A stretch of DNA of 64,000 nucleotides, taken from contig NC_088308.1 of assembly GCF_910592395.1 (NCBI RefSeq), positions 2,168,001-2,232,000 of the forward strand. Reading direction: 5' to 3'. Shown here piece by piece: positions 11,610 through 22,870 of the stretch (its first letter is position 1; every line of letters starts with the position of its first letter). Below the pieces are notes generated by a model. That model saw only the letters and a program-made list of their open reading frames with translations. It had not been told where the DNA came from and did not search any database. Both the position numbers and the translations under genes were made by a program. Source of the stretch: Lineus longissimus. Taxonomy: Eukaryota; Nemertea; Pilidiophora; Heteronemertea; Lineidae.

Positions 11610-12950
11610 GCGCAACCTTGAATGTCTGCCAACGCCATCGAACAAAAAGAGACCGAGGTTACGCCACACGGATGCAACGAGCGGAAGGTTGATTGAGAGG
11701 TATTGTCGGCAAGTCTGTTATTGGAGACAACCTCATTCGATGCACGACCTTGAAGTTTTGTCTGATTGCTTGGAGAACTATAAGAGGATTTAAGATTGCT
11801 TGGGTGAAATTACAGGAACGAGAGAATTATTGATGCTTTTTGGAGAAGATAGGCATAACTACTGCTTGTATTGGCACCAATGAAACTTAGACATTGGTTA
11901 AACATTAAAAGGCACTGCTGGAAGGCATCCTGTGTGACAGTGACAAAGCTTAAGCTGATTTGCGGTAATATCACATACATCATAAGTATAACATACATCA
12001 TGCCTTCCTTACATATCTATTGATATATTTTCGATGAATCTGGATTGCAAATAATCAAATTGCAAAAGTGATTTTTTATTGAAAACCTAGAAGAAATTAG
12101 ATAATACACCAAACATGTTTTATCTTAGAAACTTTCATGACTTGCAGAATTAAAGAGGCAAGTGTTAATGGTTTACAGTGTCACATAGGTTATGTCATTA
12201 TGAAGAACTCGTAATATCACTATTGACCAGAAGAAGACGACCTCCCCAACTGAGAGATTTGCATACAAATATTGCTCATGAAACAGCTAGCGCAACATCG
12301 TAGTTGCCGCATGCGTATTCTTGGCTAACCTTGAGCGTCTGCGGCACTAGAGAAAAAAACAGACGACATGATTACGCCACAAGGATGCAACATCAAGCGG
12401 AAGGTTGAGTGAAAGGTATTGTCGGCATTTCTGTTATCTGAGGCAAATTATTTGAATGTGCGACCTTGACGTTTTGTCTGATTGCTGTGAGAAGATTTTT
12501 TATCAGTTGGGTGAAATAGGAAGAAGAATATTATCTATGGTGTTTGGAGAGGGTGGGCGTGACAAATGTTTAAAAAAAAGTGTGCGTTATTTACTATTGA
12601 AAGTGTATCGTTGGTGGAGAAGTGAGCAGCATGGGTCCTATTTGAACTAGTATCACAAATGGCATTATGGAGGAGTTGATCTTTACCAATGCTGATTGGC
12701 TGTACAGGAAGAACTCGACATATCATTATGCCAATTGACTAAAGTAAACGTAGCTATTGTAAATGATTCCACAGCTGCACTTTCTCGGGAAATAAATCAA
12801 TGTTGCATGCTTATCATTTGCTCAATGTTGAGTGTCTGCTAGATTCCCGAAAAAAGCAGAGAGCATGCATGATTACGCCACAAAGATGTAACATCAAGCA
12901 GAAGGTTGAGTGAAAGGTTTGTCTCTTCTGAGGCAATTTCTGCTGAACAT
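11610..12950 (+). repeat. Triplicated diverged module (A, B, C)
   Basis: Module A (11610-11870), B (12327-12575) and C (12822-12950) share ordered blocks: AACCTTGAATGTCTGCC / AACCTTGAGCGTCTGCG / CAATGTTGAGTGTCTGCT, then ATTACGCCACAAGGATG, GCGGAAGGTTGAGTGAAAGG and, in A and B, a GACCTTGA-GTTTTGTCTGATTGC stretch. Starts are 713 and 495 bp apart. One frame reads a similar peptide in all three around the GGAAGGTTG block, and an A/B indel there is 3 bp. Stops in B (at both ends) and lost frame in C argue against a live coding exon. Confidence 0.75.
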
Positions 12951-13760
12951 ATTGCTTGATGCTGAATGCATTTTAAAGGCCTAGGCCATTCGTCGAAAAT
13001 TTTAAATTGAATTTGAAAATTTCCAATTGTATCAGTGCGTACTGAATATAAATGTCAACATTGCGCTTGGGTATAGACTACAGATGCTATTCCTACCAAG
13101 TTTCAGCAAAGTGGCATGCATGATAACTGACTCAATTTGTGTATATCTATTTTCTAATACAAACGGCATACTCCTTTAAGAGGCTAACGAGAAGGAATCC
13201 AAATCAACCATACCTAAAGAAGGATCCAAATCCGTGCATCACGATTTTGGAGCTCACTAATTGCCACCTAAGAACGGAGCAAATAATGAGGGCAAGATTT
13301 CTCCACAAGTGAATAGGAGAAAAATCGATAGTCCCAAGGTCATGCTAGTCGCCCTTTTATAGAAAGGATATTACAAGAACATAATCCCTTGCTTCCAAAT
13401 GGCCAAATAAGAAACAGAATTCAACAAAATGGCAAAATGGAGTGCAGGAAAAAATGTGATTTTTCAGAGAAGGGGGATTAGAGGCGATGTTGCCTTTCAT
13501 GCTTTTGGATGGTGAGGAAGAAAAGGTCCATTTGCTGAGACGAGGTTAAGATTATGAGGAGAACTCTTTGGTTCATATTACTGGCCTTTTAAGCTGGACA
13601 AAGAAAAACTGGTCGCTGAGCGTTCCTATGGTTTTTCTTTTTTGCCGAGAGAGGAAATTAGCCTGCAAGGTGCTTCATGGAGTCTGAACTGGTGTCAACA
13701 AAGACAAGAACTGATGATTGAAGAGTGTACATGTCACATGGAAATTGGTTGACATCTGTT
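12951..13760. other. Unassigned non-coding DNA
   Basis: No gene or repeat is supported. The stretch 13180-13640 is purine-biased on the plus strand. Confidence 0.5.
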
Positions 13761-13888
13761 CACACCAAGTTTTAGCCATCTAGCCCTAGCGGTGACGAAA
13801 CGTGCTCCGTTAACGGATGACGCCGGACGCTGACGGATGATGACGGACACCACGGTATCGTTTAAGCTCCACAGAGGTGAGCTAAAAA
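13761..13888 (-). repeat. TTAGCTCACC-type dispersed repeat, minus-strand copy
   Basis: The reverse complement begins TTTTTAGCTCACCTCTGTGG, passes through a CpG-rich CGTCC/CATCCGT stretch and GAGCACGTTTCGTCACCGCT, and ends AAAACTTGGTGTGA. It aligns over its whole length with 35015-35126, apart from a roughly 12-bp insertion in the CGTCC region. I recall very similar TTAGCTCACC...CGTCCGTCGT...AAACTTGG repeats in mollusc and other marine invertebrate genomes, but could not check this. No coding role is evident. Confidence 0.75.
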
Positions 13889-15289
13889 TGAAGGTTCTTT
13901 GGTGAAAACATAGTGATTTTGGTTGCTGGAATGTGGCAGTCTCTCAGTTAAATAGCGAACAGTCATCAGGCCGTAATGGTTCCATCTCCAGTCGCAGCAA
14001 CTACACTCGTTTGATGCACAGCGCTTAATTTAATACACAGAAGTTTGAAAAAGGGCTGCAGGCAATAGGGCTGCTGATACAGAGAAAATCAATATTTTCA
14101 AGGTTGTTACGAACATATGCTGTTCAATCCCCTTATGTTGCCCGAGGAAGGGACTCGCACCAATAAACGGTGAATTTCAACTGAAGCAGAAATTGGGTTT
14201 GTGATTTTGATGTCAGGAAGACAGTGTCTCATGCAGATACTGGCGCTGCGCTTTTGGAAATCCGAATCTCGTGCTTTGATGTGCAGGCCCAGTAGATCCT
14301 AGTAAACGAACGCCCTCTCATCAGGCCAGAGTATTAAAAAAGTAGCATAAAAAGATATGACCAGACATGAGATTGCGGGTGCGTAAGTGTGACTTTATTG
14401 ACCTTGATTTACATGAAGGTACAGAACAATTGTTTTAAACCTGTTCTAAAGACAACTGGCCATGCACACAGAGTGACAGGATACACAGATGAAATTATCA
14501 CCTATCGTAATATCAATTTAGCTTCTTAAGTAAGGAAGTGTTGGGACTGGAATAGATCTCAAAAGTGATTCTTCATCTTCTGCTCAAGTATCCCCCTACT
14601 GCCTCCTGAGAAAAAATGAACATCTCAATGAAATTATTAGCACGTAATATTAATTTCGCTCTTTTGGTGAGGCAGTATGCTGGAAGTCAATAGAGGCACC
14701 TCCCTGGGGAAGAATGCTACCAAGGCATCCTGGTGTCAAGACACTTCATGCCTTTGGGCACCAAGTATCCTCTTCTCCACTGAGGGATGAGATCCAATAT
14801 GCGTTATATTCTAATATAACCTTGCCTTGGGCTGCCTACATTGCCAGCTCATTTGATGACGGCATGCAATATTTGTCCATGTATCGTTTTGTGTGCATCA
14901 ACTCAAATTGCAATTTTTCGGTAAAAGATCTTCCCTGTGATGTGATGCAGCTGTGTACTGGCCAGAAAAACAAACCGCGCATCGGAAAAATACTGCACCC
15001 ATGATCTAATGAGAAAATGATTCTGTCTTAAAGTGTGTACTACTTTATTTCATGTAACTTGACTTGTAACTATTGACAAATATTCAATTGTGACATGCAG
15101 TTTTTTCAGAAGTCAAGTAGCTGAAAGATTTCAGTCCTTTCTATCACACTGATACAAAGACAGAATCAATACAATGAATTCAACTCAGCACCATTGTTGG
15201 ATAAAAGCAAACGATTCTATGATTCACACAAATTTTCTTGACACAATTGATTTTGCCGTCAATCCACGTTGCCAAATTGTAAAAATTTA
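13889..15289. other. Unassigned non-coding DNA
   Basis: Nothing is recognised as a gene. An open frame of 96 codons (14714-15004, plus) has no recognisable domain. Confidence 0.5.
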
Positions 15290-15560
15290 GCTTCGTCTTT
15301 GATCCGATACTGATACGATGTACTTATGTAGAAAACCATTAGCGATAAAATGGAGAAAACGCGTCGATACGAACTCGCGCCGATCGATCGAAAATTTCAC
15401 CTTGAGTTTTGCGCATCAAAGCGGGATCCAATCAGGGACGTTCAATCTGACTTGAAAAGTGAATACATGTGCCGCGTCGTTCGGTCGTCTGGCCCGCGCA
15501 TCTGTTTTAACAGACTGTGGTCGCCATGGAAACCAGTCTGGTACTTCGGCCTTGTACTTT
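15290..15560. promoter_or_regulatory. CpG-rich islet with RFX X-box-like site
   Basis: CpG is far denser here than in the flanks (for example ACGCGTCGATACG, CGCGCCGATCGATCG, GTGCCGCGTCGTTCGG). GTCGCCATGGAAAC at 15520-15533 closely matches the RFX X-box (GTYRCC-NN-RGYAAC type). RFX factors drive ciliary and some neuronal or immune genes in animals. An in-phase 93-codon frame (15350-15631) crosses the islet but shows no recognisable domain. It could be an enhancer or an unannotated promoter with first exon; no TATA box or transcript start is evident. Confidence 0.4.
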
Positions 15561-16414
15561 TTGATGATTTTATTTCTCGTCCTATAAACTTTGAATGGAA
15601 ATGTCATTGGCTAACTATGGTGATTAAATGAATTTCAAGTGGTTTAAATTTGAGTCATACATTCTTTTAATAGTCCTGAATATTCCAGAAGAAGACACAC
15701 ATTTAGATTTGAAAGAAGTTTAACTTTAAAGAAGAAGAAATAAGTGATTCAAATTAAAGGTCTTGGGAATCATTTAAGGTTGCTTCATCAGAGAACATCA
15801 GGTTTCAGATTTGAGTTGATTGGTTGAATAGATGTTTTTATTACTGCGGTTACCATCATGACAAATTGCTTTCGTGACGAATATCCTTTGTGCTGATGAA
15901 TTTGCTGATGATCAGACAGAAAGTTAACTTCATATCACATACCTGGCTTTCAGTTGCAGCTGACAGGGCCAGAAAAAGTACCCCTAATTTGAGCAGAGTC
16001 TGAACAGTATCTAAAGACCCCTTGTGGCCTTGAGAAAATGTTCTACATGTCTTATCAGTAAAATATGAAGGCCGTGTTCCTTTTTGAAATGTAATACTTT
16101 TATCTGAAACTTCCTTTGATTGATAAGCACCGATGAGAAAAGTTTCTGAAAAAAAAGTAAGCAGATGGTGTATTATTGGCAGCTTAAACTGAGAATTTTG
16201 CATGTTATGAAGTAGATGACGAAGTGTGGAATGGATGAATTGGGAGGAAACATGGCAGGTTCTTGGTCATTGATGTGATGTACAATAAATATTGGAGCAA
16301 TTTTCGTGGGAAACTAAGGTTTCTTTTTATCACAGCACATGTGTGCACTCCAAATCACTAATCTGTTGCATGTTTAAGCGCTGCGCTAATGAGTGGTTCT
16401 TGCCCCTGTGACAT
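15561..16414. other. Unassigned non-coding DNA
   Basis: A 115-codon minus-strand frame (15856-16203) has no recognised motif and is of a length expected by chance. Nothing else is seen. Confidence 0.45.
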
Positions 16415-16470
16415 GTAAAAAAAAAACCAGTGAAAAAAAAAATTGGACTAAGAAATTTTTTTGAAAACAA
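16415..16470 (-). repeat. AT-rich dispersed repeat, minus-strand fragment
   Basis: The plus strand reads AACCAGTGAAAAAAAAAATT then GGACTAAGAAATTTTTTT, the reverse complement of the TTTCTAAGTCCAAAAATTG-TTTTCACTGGTTTT block of the copy at 630-838. Only this block is recognisable. Confidence 0.6.
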
Positions 16471-17035
16471 TGCCTTGGGAGAGCAGCTTTGGACTTGCTA
16501 CCAAGGAGTGAGAGGGCATTGTCCAAGTTTTCTGACAAAGGGATGTCGGCTATTAAAAGTAGAAGTAAAACTTGATATAAACTTTTAATCAGTAAAAACA
16601 GGGCCGAGAAACAGCAGTTTGGGATGCTTGTCAGTGTCGGGCTCATTGAGGTGGTGCAATGGATTTTTGATTTGGATTCAAATTAATCGGATCTTTCATT
16701 CTTTGGGAAATTACAATGTCTCCTGGTTGATATTTATAGCCTATCTTGGTTTGTTACGCGGGGCAGGTGCATGGAGATTGGAGTTATTAATGTTTTAGTT
16801 CCTTTGATTGTGGTCTTGTCTGAAAGTTATGTTCAAGGTCTCGCTGATTTGTATTTAAATGAACTGCAAAACTTCATGCATTTAAATGAGTTTTAAAATC
16901 GCTTCATTTGTCTTCAGTCTGTTATTCTTTAGTGCAACAAATTATGTTGGCCTTTTGGGCTTTATCTAGTGCATCTCAATTTGGTCTTACTTTCTCAAAC
17001 ATAAGTTTCAGATATTTATCCGATAAGTTTGAAGT
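16471..17035. other. Unassigned non-coding DNA
   Basis: No gene or repeat is recognised. Confidence 0.5.
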
Positions 17036-17094
17036 AAACTTTTTTCGCTAAAAAAAAACAAAAAAACAAAAAAAAAACCAAACTTTTTTCGCTA
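17036..17094 (+). mobile_element. Poly(A)-only retro-insertion with 15-bp target-site duplication
   Basis: AAACTTTTTTCGCTA occurs exactly at 17036-17050 and again at 17080-17094, flanking 29 bp of almost pure A with two C interruptions and a terminal CC (17051-17079). An A-rich insert between identical 15-bp direct repeats is the signature of LINE-type target-primed reverse transcription. Here the element is so 5'-truncated that only the tail is left. Slippage-type duplication plus poly(A) expansion is the alternative. Confidence 0.6.
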
Positions 17095-19199
17095 TGTGTG
17101 AATTTTCTCTCTCAAGATTTTATTCATGTCTGAAGCTTTTCAGCAGTGTATCACAAAATCTCTTCTTTGCACCGTCTTTTGAAGGACCAAACAGAGTTAT
17201 TAAACGTTAGTTGCCTCGGGATCTTTACTAAATATTCCATGTGGTACCCACACTTTACCACTGAAAAGTTTTTGAAGAGTATCAGAATTGAAAGAACGAC
17301 AAGTTTCAATTTTATAAGTGGCTATTTTTCATCAAAGGATACCTCACTAGAACAGTTAATCTTAATCATGAAAACCCAATGCTTTCTTGATGAGTTTCCA
17401 ATCAATAACGAGGGGGAGGGATAAATATATTGGAAAATCCTGGAAAACAGACACTATTATCATCATCATTTGTGTGCAGATTTATAAATATCATCCAGTG
17501 TTTGTCCTTGAGAATTCTTTTTTGTGTGTAATTTGATATATTTTTCAGGTTGAAATGTACATGTATGTGGATCTCATAATTTAAGGGAATGCAAACAACT
17601 ACTATGATGCGCCTTTAAGTTTACCGGTATCGTATTATCGGTTTCGGATTATCGAGTTTTCAATCCATTTTTTGCCATCAACCTCTTTCCTGCACATTTG
17701 GGGTATGTTTCACATTACATGTATATTTAGATCATTGTGATAAAAATAAGAGATTTATTACACATCAGAAACGATCCTTGGTCCATTTCACTGTGTCTAG
17801 TGTTTCTCTGAGCTTCATATCACCCCCCAAGCCCACATTCAAAGGGGGCCTACAGGATGTCCAATTGGTAGTGCCCATTTTGCCACAGTTGGGGAACTGG
17901 GTCTGGTTTGGTTATAAAATATTCCTTGTTACAGCCTGAATAGAGTGGTGATGTATTGCGAGATTGTAAAGGCACCTATTGGTCACTTTGTGTAACTTAA
18001 TCTGGCCCACCTGACATTTGTCTATGACTATAGCCTCCCTTTAAGCCAACCAGATTTAGAACTGATTAAGATAAAACAAAACAGAATTGCTCTATCTTTA
18101 AAGTAGACATGTGAAAAAGACAGATAGTTTTGAAACTTTCTAAGAGCACTTCTTTGGATAAATTGAAGTGATTTTCCAATAAAAACGTTAAGTTGGGAAC
18201 ATGAGGGGCACTTCCAATGTCCAATACAAGTGATGTATTTGTTTTGATTCTTTCAAGAACATGTTTTGTGATGTCTGTTTCTTGAAGTGCTCAATCTGAA
18301 TGTGTTAACTCCTTATTATCAATGTTGGCTTTCTTAATAATTTTGACATAATTACAACAAAAATCATGTATGTGTCCAGCTCTTTGGGAACAAAATGGTC
18401 AAAGTTTCACATCAAAATCTCAATCCAGTAGGCTTAGTTCAGTAAAAAACCTCTGATTGGAGTTCTTGTTTTACGGTCTATAATTGTGCTCAAGGACTCC
18501 AAACTGTGGAACACGAGATGCTCAGAACAAGATTCTTTGCAGTGAAATTGAAGGGTTAAGGTGTATTGTAAGGTTCTTTCTCTCATCCTAGAGACTATTG
18601 ATTGAAAAACCACCATCCACAGTACTTTTGATCTATTTTAATCCCCCAATTAGCTTGAAAACAGAACCAAACCTTTGAGGTATTGTTGGAAGCTTTTCTC
18701 TCTTTATCTCTGTGTTATTGTCTGTGTCCTTTAGATGGTAATCTGGAGGAATTCAAAGGAGTTTGATCTTTGGGAGCAGCAGGGGTCTCGATTGGCAGAT
18801 ATCTGAGTCTGTTTTGTCAATAACCAATTTTTCCACCTAAAGTAACCCCTCCCCCTCTTTCGCATTGCCCTTATTAAATTAGGGATTTGAATTCAATCAT
18901 TTCTGTAAGGAAAACCACTCGTTTTCAATAGGGCTGATATTTTCATGAGAGGGGATTTATAGTAAAAGGGCGAAATTTAGGATTTGAACATGTGGTTAAA
19001 TTAATGATTTTATCGTTAAAAGATGCACCCAATTGCCAAAATTAATGGAAGCAACTTTGAGTATGATATTTTACAAACGTCTATGTCCAACATTCACTCT
19101 AATATCTCATGCCAAATATAGCATTTTGTATATTTGCAGATGAAAAGCTGTAATGTGATTCAGGTAGGAACAAACCAACCAGAATTTAACTTCATTTCA
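17095..19199. other. Unassigned non-coding DNA
   Basis: A 92-codon plus-strand frame (17146-17424) and a 60-codon minus-strand frame (18434-18616) lack known motifs. ATTATCG is reiterated near 17630-17660. No RNA gene is seen. Confidence 0.45.
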
Positions 19200-19810
19200 G
19201 AAAATATCGCTCCGTTTAACTTAACCTTGTACGAACGAGACTTTCGTCAGTCCGCCAACGCTCCGATAAAATGTCACCAGACCCATTTGGCGCGAACCCA
19301 TACATCAAAGCACCCATCGGGATTGCTCAATGTTTCATAATCATATCGGCGGGAAATCGTCCTTGGGAGTCGATCGTCTGTCGTCTGCAGCTATTTCTGC
19401 ACCAATAAAGCGGGATTTTTTCCGTCACTGCTGCAATTCAACAAGACGTTATAGGGATGTGTGATGCATGAAAAACCAGACGTCTGCATTTTAAAATCAC
19501 CCGCTGTCATTTAAATCATCGCACATCTTGGACTTGGCTGCGTAAAATCAATGAGAGAAGCATCGTGGGTATATACATCAATATATGTGCATATTTGCCG
19601 TTGTCTCCTGATGCCACGTCATAGTCGATTCTTTACCCACAACGTTCCATCGTTGTTGTCGCAAGATCTCTTTTCCAGATTTGGGCAATATATAAACAAT
19701 GCGCCAGCAATGGATAGTCATATCTACAACCTTGGTATATTTATTGTCGCAAATGGGGTCGGCTCTCCACTGTTGATCTCCATACGGTTACCATGGAAAC
19801 GGACAGAAAA
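19200..19810. promoter_or_regulatory. CpG-rich candidate promoter/enhancer with E2F, UPRE and X-box words
   Basis: CpG-dense over about 600 bp, unlike its flanks. Recognisable words are TTTGGCGCGAA (19286-19296) and GGCGGGAAA (19348-19356), both E2F-like; CCAATAAA (19402-19409); GCCACGTCA (19613-19621), the reverse complement of the XBP1/ATF6 word TGACGTGGC; and GTTACCATGGAAAC (19787-19800), an almost ideal RFX X-box. Short frames of 68 and 94 codons cross it without recognisable domains. Two E2F words 52 bp apart favour a promoter, but no downstream gene is recognised, so a distal element is equally possible. Confidence 0.45.
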
Positions 19811-20220
19811 ACTGCATGATTTAAGTGGATGTTGATGAGTCTGTGAAGTGCATATTTACATCAGTTGCCAGACGATCTGGCTGTCATGTGGCCGTAGGGA
19901 AATATATTTTGGGCAGGTTGATCATAGATCAGTCAGCAAGGGTAGAACACTAAGAATGGCAGCCTTGATGAGAGTTTTTTAGAGGCAGCCCCCTCCCCGC
20001 TCCCAGAGATAGTTGTGTCCCATAGTAGTGCAGGATGGCAGTTTTTTCAACAATAACGATACATTTTGTCATTGCGAAATGTGTCCTTTTTGGCATGTCA
20101 ACGGCTCTAAATGTCAAGTGGATGATAATCCTGACACTATAAATTGTCGCCTTGATGCTATTGCTTTTTTATGAGCATCACTGAGCCAGGTGTAGGGGTA
20201 GTAAGTCATGCATCATAATT
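19811..20220. other. Unassigned DNA leading into the 151-bp array
   Basis: No gene. Words such as GCCAGGTGTAGGGGTAGTAAGT near 20195 weakly resemble the unit's GCCTGGCGTAGGACTGTCT and may be a decayed 5' copy. Confidence 0.4.
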
Positions 20221-21465
20221 GGTAGGAGAGAAGGATAACCCCCATCCCCTCCACCCACAGTTTCAGCACTTGTGATAGGTAGCCCAAAGCATCATACGTT
20301 TGGTAGAATAGTGTTAGCTGTCAGGGTTATTTAGAATCATGGCTTCAAGGCTGCCTGGCGTAGGACTGTCTGATAGGAGAGTAGGATAACCCCCATCCCC
20401 TCCACCCACAGTTTCAGCACTTGTGATAGGTAGCCCAAAGCATCATACGTTTGGTAGAATAGTGTTGGCTGTCAGGGTTATTTAGAATCATGGCTTCAAA
20501 GCTGCCTGGCATTGGACTGTTTGATAGGAGAGTAGGATAACCCCATCCCCTCCACCCACAGTTTCAGCACTTGTGATAGGTAGCCCAAATCATCATACGT
20601 TTGGTAGAATAGTGTTAGCTGTCAGGGTTATTTAGAATCATGGCTTGAAGGCTGCCTGGCATAGGACTGTCTGATAGGAGAGTAGAATAACCCCCATTCC
20701 GTCCACCCATAGTTTCAGCACTTGTGATAGGTAGCCCAAATCATCATACGTTTGGTAGAATAGTGTTAGCTGTCTGGGTTATTTAGAATCATGGCTTCAA
20801 GGCTTCCTAGCGTAGGACTGTCTGGTAGGAGAGTAGGATAACCCCCATCCCCTCCACCCACAGTTTCAGCACTTGTGATAGGTAGCCCAAATCATCATAC
20901 GTTTGGTAGAATAGTGTTAGCTGTCTGGGTTATTTAGAACCATGGCTTCAAGGCTGCCTGGCGTAGGACTGTCTGGTAGGAGAGTAGGATAACCCCCATC
21001 CCCTCCAACCACAGTTTCAGCACTAGTGACAGGTAGCCCAAAGCATCATACGTTTGGTAGAATAGTGTTAGCTGTCAGGGTTATTAAGAATCATGGCCTG
21101 GCGTAGGACTGTCTGATAGGAGAGTAGACCCCCATATCCTCACCCACAAAGTTACAGCACTTGTGATGCAGCCAGCAAGTGCTTTGACTGCCAAAAGCAT
21201 CATTTGGTTGGTGGTGTAGCATTAGCTCTCAGGGCTATAGAGAATCCCGACCTTGATGTTGTGTAGCTTCTTATCATTGGCCTAGTGCTAGGACTGTAGA
21301 AGAGTAGAATAACCTGCAGCATTTGTGATAGGCAGCCAAAAGCATCATGTGGTTGCTGGTGTAGTGTTGGCTGTTATCGTGGCTTTGATCAAGTCACAGG
21401 TACCATCATGACCATGATGTCCTATAGCTTCTTGTGGCCGGGAGCTAGGACTGTATGGTAGGTCT
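20221..21465 (+). repeat. Tandem array, 151-bp unit, about six good copies plus decayed tail
   Basis: Units start with GATAGGAGAGTAGGATAACC or GGTAGGAGAG at 20221, 20372, 20523, 20673, 20824, 20975 and 21115, giving spacings of 151, 151, 150, 151, 151 and 140 bp. Each holds a pyrimidine-rich CCCCCATCCCCTCCACCC, CATCATACGTTTGGTAGAAT and GGCTGCCTGGCGTAGGACTG. From 21115 the units become shorter and more diverged (partial copies near 21115-21250, 21290-21390 and 21430-21465). The minus strand is G-rich (GGGTGGAGGGGATGGGGG) once per unit. Function is unknown; satellite-like or regulatory roles are both possible. Confidence 0.92.
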
Positions 21466-22599
21466 TACATGTAACTCTGATGCATTATCAATAAATCTAT
21501 GCAGCAAACGAGGAGTTTCGTCCACTGGCAAATTTACAAACAATTAGTACTTCGAAGATTTCATGGTTCAGGGTAGCCTACTAATAACTGTAGAGTGCTT
21601 GAGACTCCCAGCTTTTTCCTGGCATCTCAAGGTGCAGCAGCAAAGGTAAGGTCATAAACGACACTTTAAAGTTAACGTCAAGGAGTGGCCAATTTGTTTT
21701 GAACACTGAGACTTATTCTTTCTGATATTTCTTTGAATTTCATTTCATTTATGCTGGATGTAATTTGATATGCTAATATCAATGACTTGAGGGTTAGGAA
21801 GTTTCAATGCGTCTACTTTACATTTCCCAGTGGAAGCCGTACAAGGGAGCGCTCTGTTCTTCCCCCTAGGGAGGCACTCCTAACAGCAGCCCTGACAGGA
21901 GTTCAAAGGTTTTAAACGGCAGGTGCATATATAATGCAGCGGCCTTGAAGAGCTGGCGGATAATATTTGAAAGTGTGAATATGGTATTACAGCTAATTAC
22001 CAGAACATGACAGGAGCATTTGCTGCATACTAAGTGAGTGATTGGAACAATTTATTCAGTCGTTTATTCTCTTTAAAAAAATCTTCTTCCACCATGGCTG
22101 ATCATTTAATTAATGTACAAGAGCTGAATATGCAAGTAATGTCATACATTACATTATTTTGCCCCTTACCTCGCAGTTAAAAGAGTTCATGCCAAGCCAA
22201 ACGCACTGTCTATTGTCTTCAAACAATGCCTGCTTGCACCTTGGCCTAAGTTCCACATTGTTCAGGGCAAATCTTGATAACATCGACCCCCACGAAGCAG
22301 CTTTCATAGGGGTCTATAGGCCTCAACTGGCAAGGGCAAATACAGTAATGTAGGCACTGTTTTTAGCATTGGTGTACTCTGAATGATTCTGGTAAACCTT
22401 CTGTTGGTGAGGGGAACCATTACAAGGTATTTCTGTGCTGACAATAACAAAGCCAGTATCACTTGACCAATGCCACTAGTCTCTAGAGGTTGGCGTTTAT
22501 CATCCCCACTGAGGTAACTAAACTGTCTAACAATGTAAACAACAGAAACGAATCTCAACAATCAGATAAAACCCACAAAAAACGAATCTTTGATTTCTT
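21466..22599. other. Unassigned non-coding DNA
   Basis: Minor reading frames only. A Kozak-like ACCATGG at about 22091 opens a frame of fewer than 30 codons. No repeat is seen. Confidence 0.45.
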
Positions 22600-22870
22600 C
22601 ACATCCTGACATTCCAATTCCCCGGAGTACTTTCCATTCTGACAACGGCATCGCCTCAAACAAATCGATGCAGACTTCATTAGCCACTTGCAGCGCTGCT
22701 GTCTGATATCTGTCTGCGGCACTATAGATTTATTGATAAAAACCCTCCGAGATGAGATGTCTTATCGTATCATTACCTTGGTAAAAAAGGCGGCTAATGT
22801 GCCACAATAGCTAACAGGAAGCTATTGTAGTCCCACTACGTATTTGCTATTCGTTGACGAGGATAATTAG
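22600..22870. promoter_or_regulatory. Candidate regulatory stretch with Sox-like inverted repeat
   Basis: At 22804-22828 ACAATAGCT and AGCTATTGT form a perfect 9-bp inverted repeat around a 7-bp spacer. Each arm carries an ACAAT/ATTGT Sox-type core, so a head-to-head Sox dimer could bind. The neighbourhood keeps CpGs and has TTTATTGATAAAA and GATAATTAG homeodomain-type words. The interpretation rests on motif recognition only. A bare hairpin with no regulatory role is the alternative. Confidence 0.3.
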
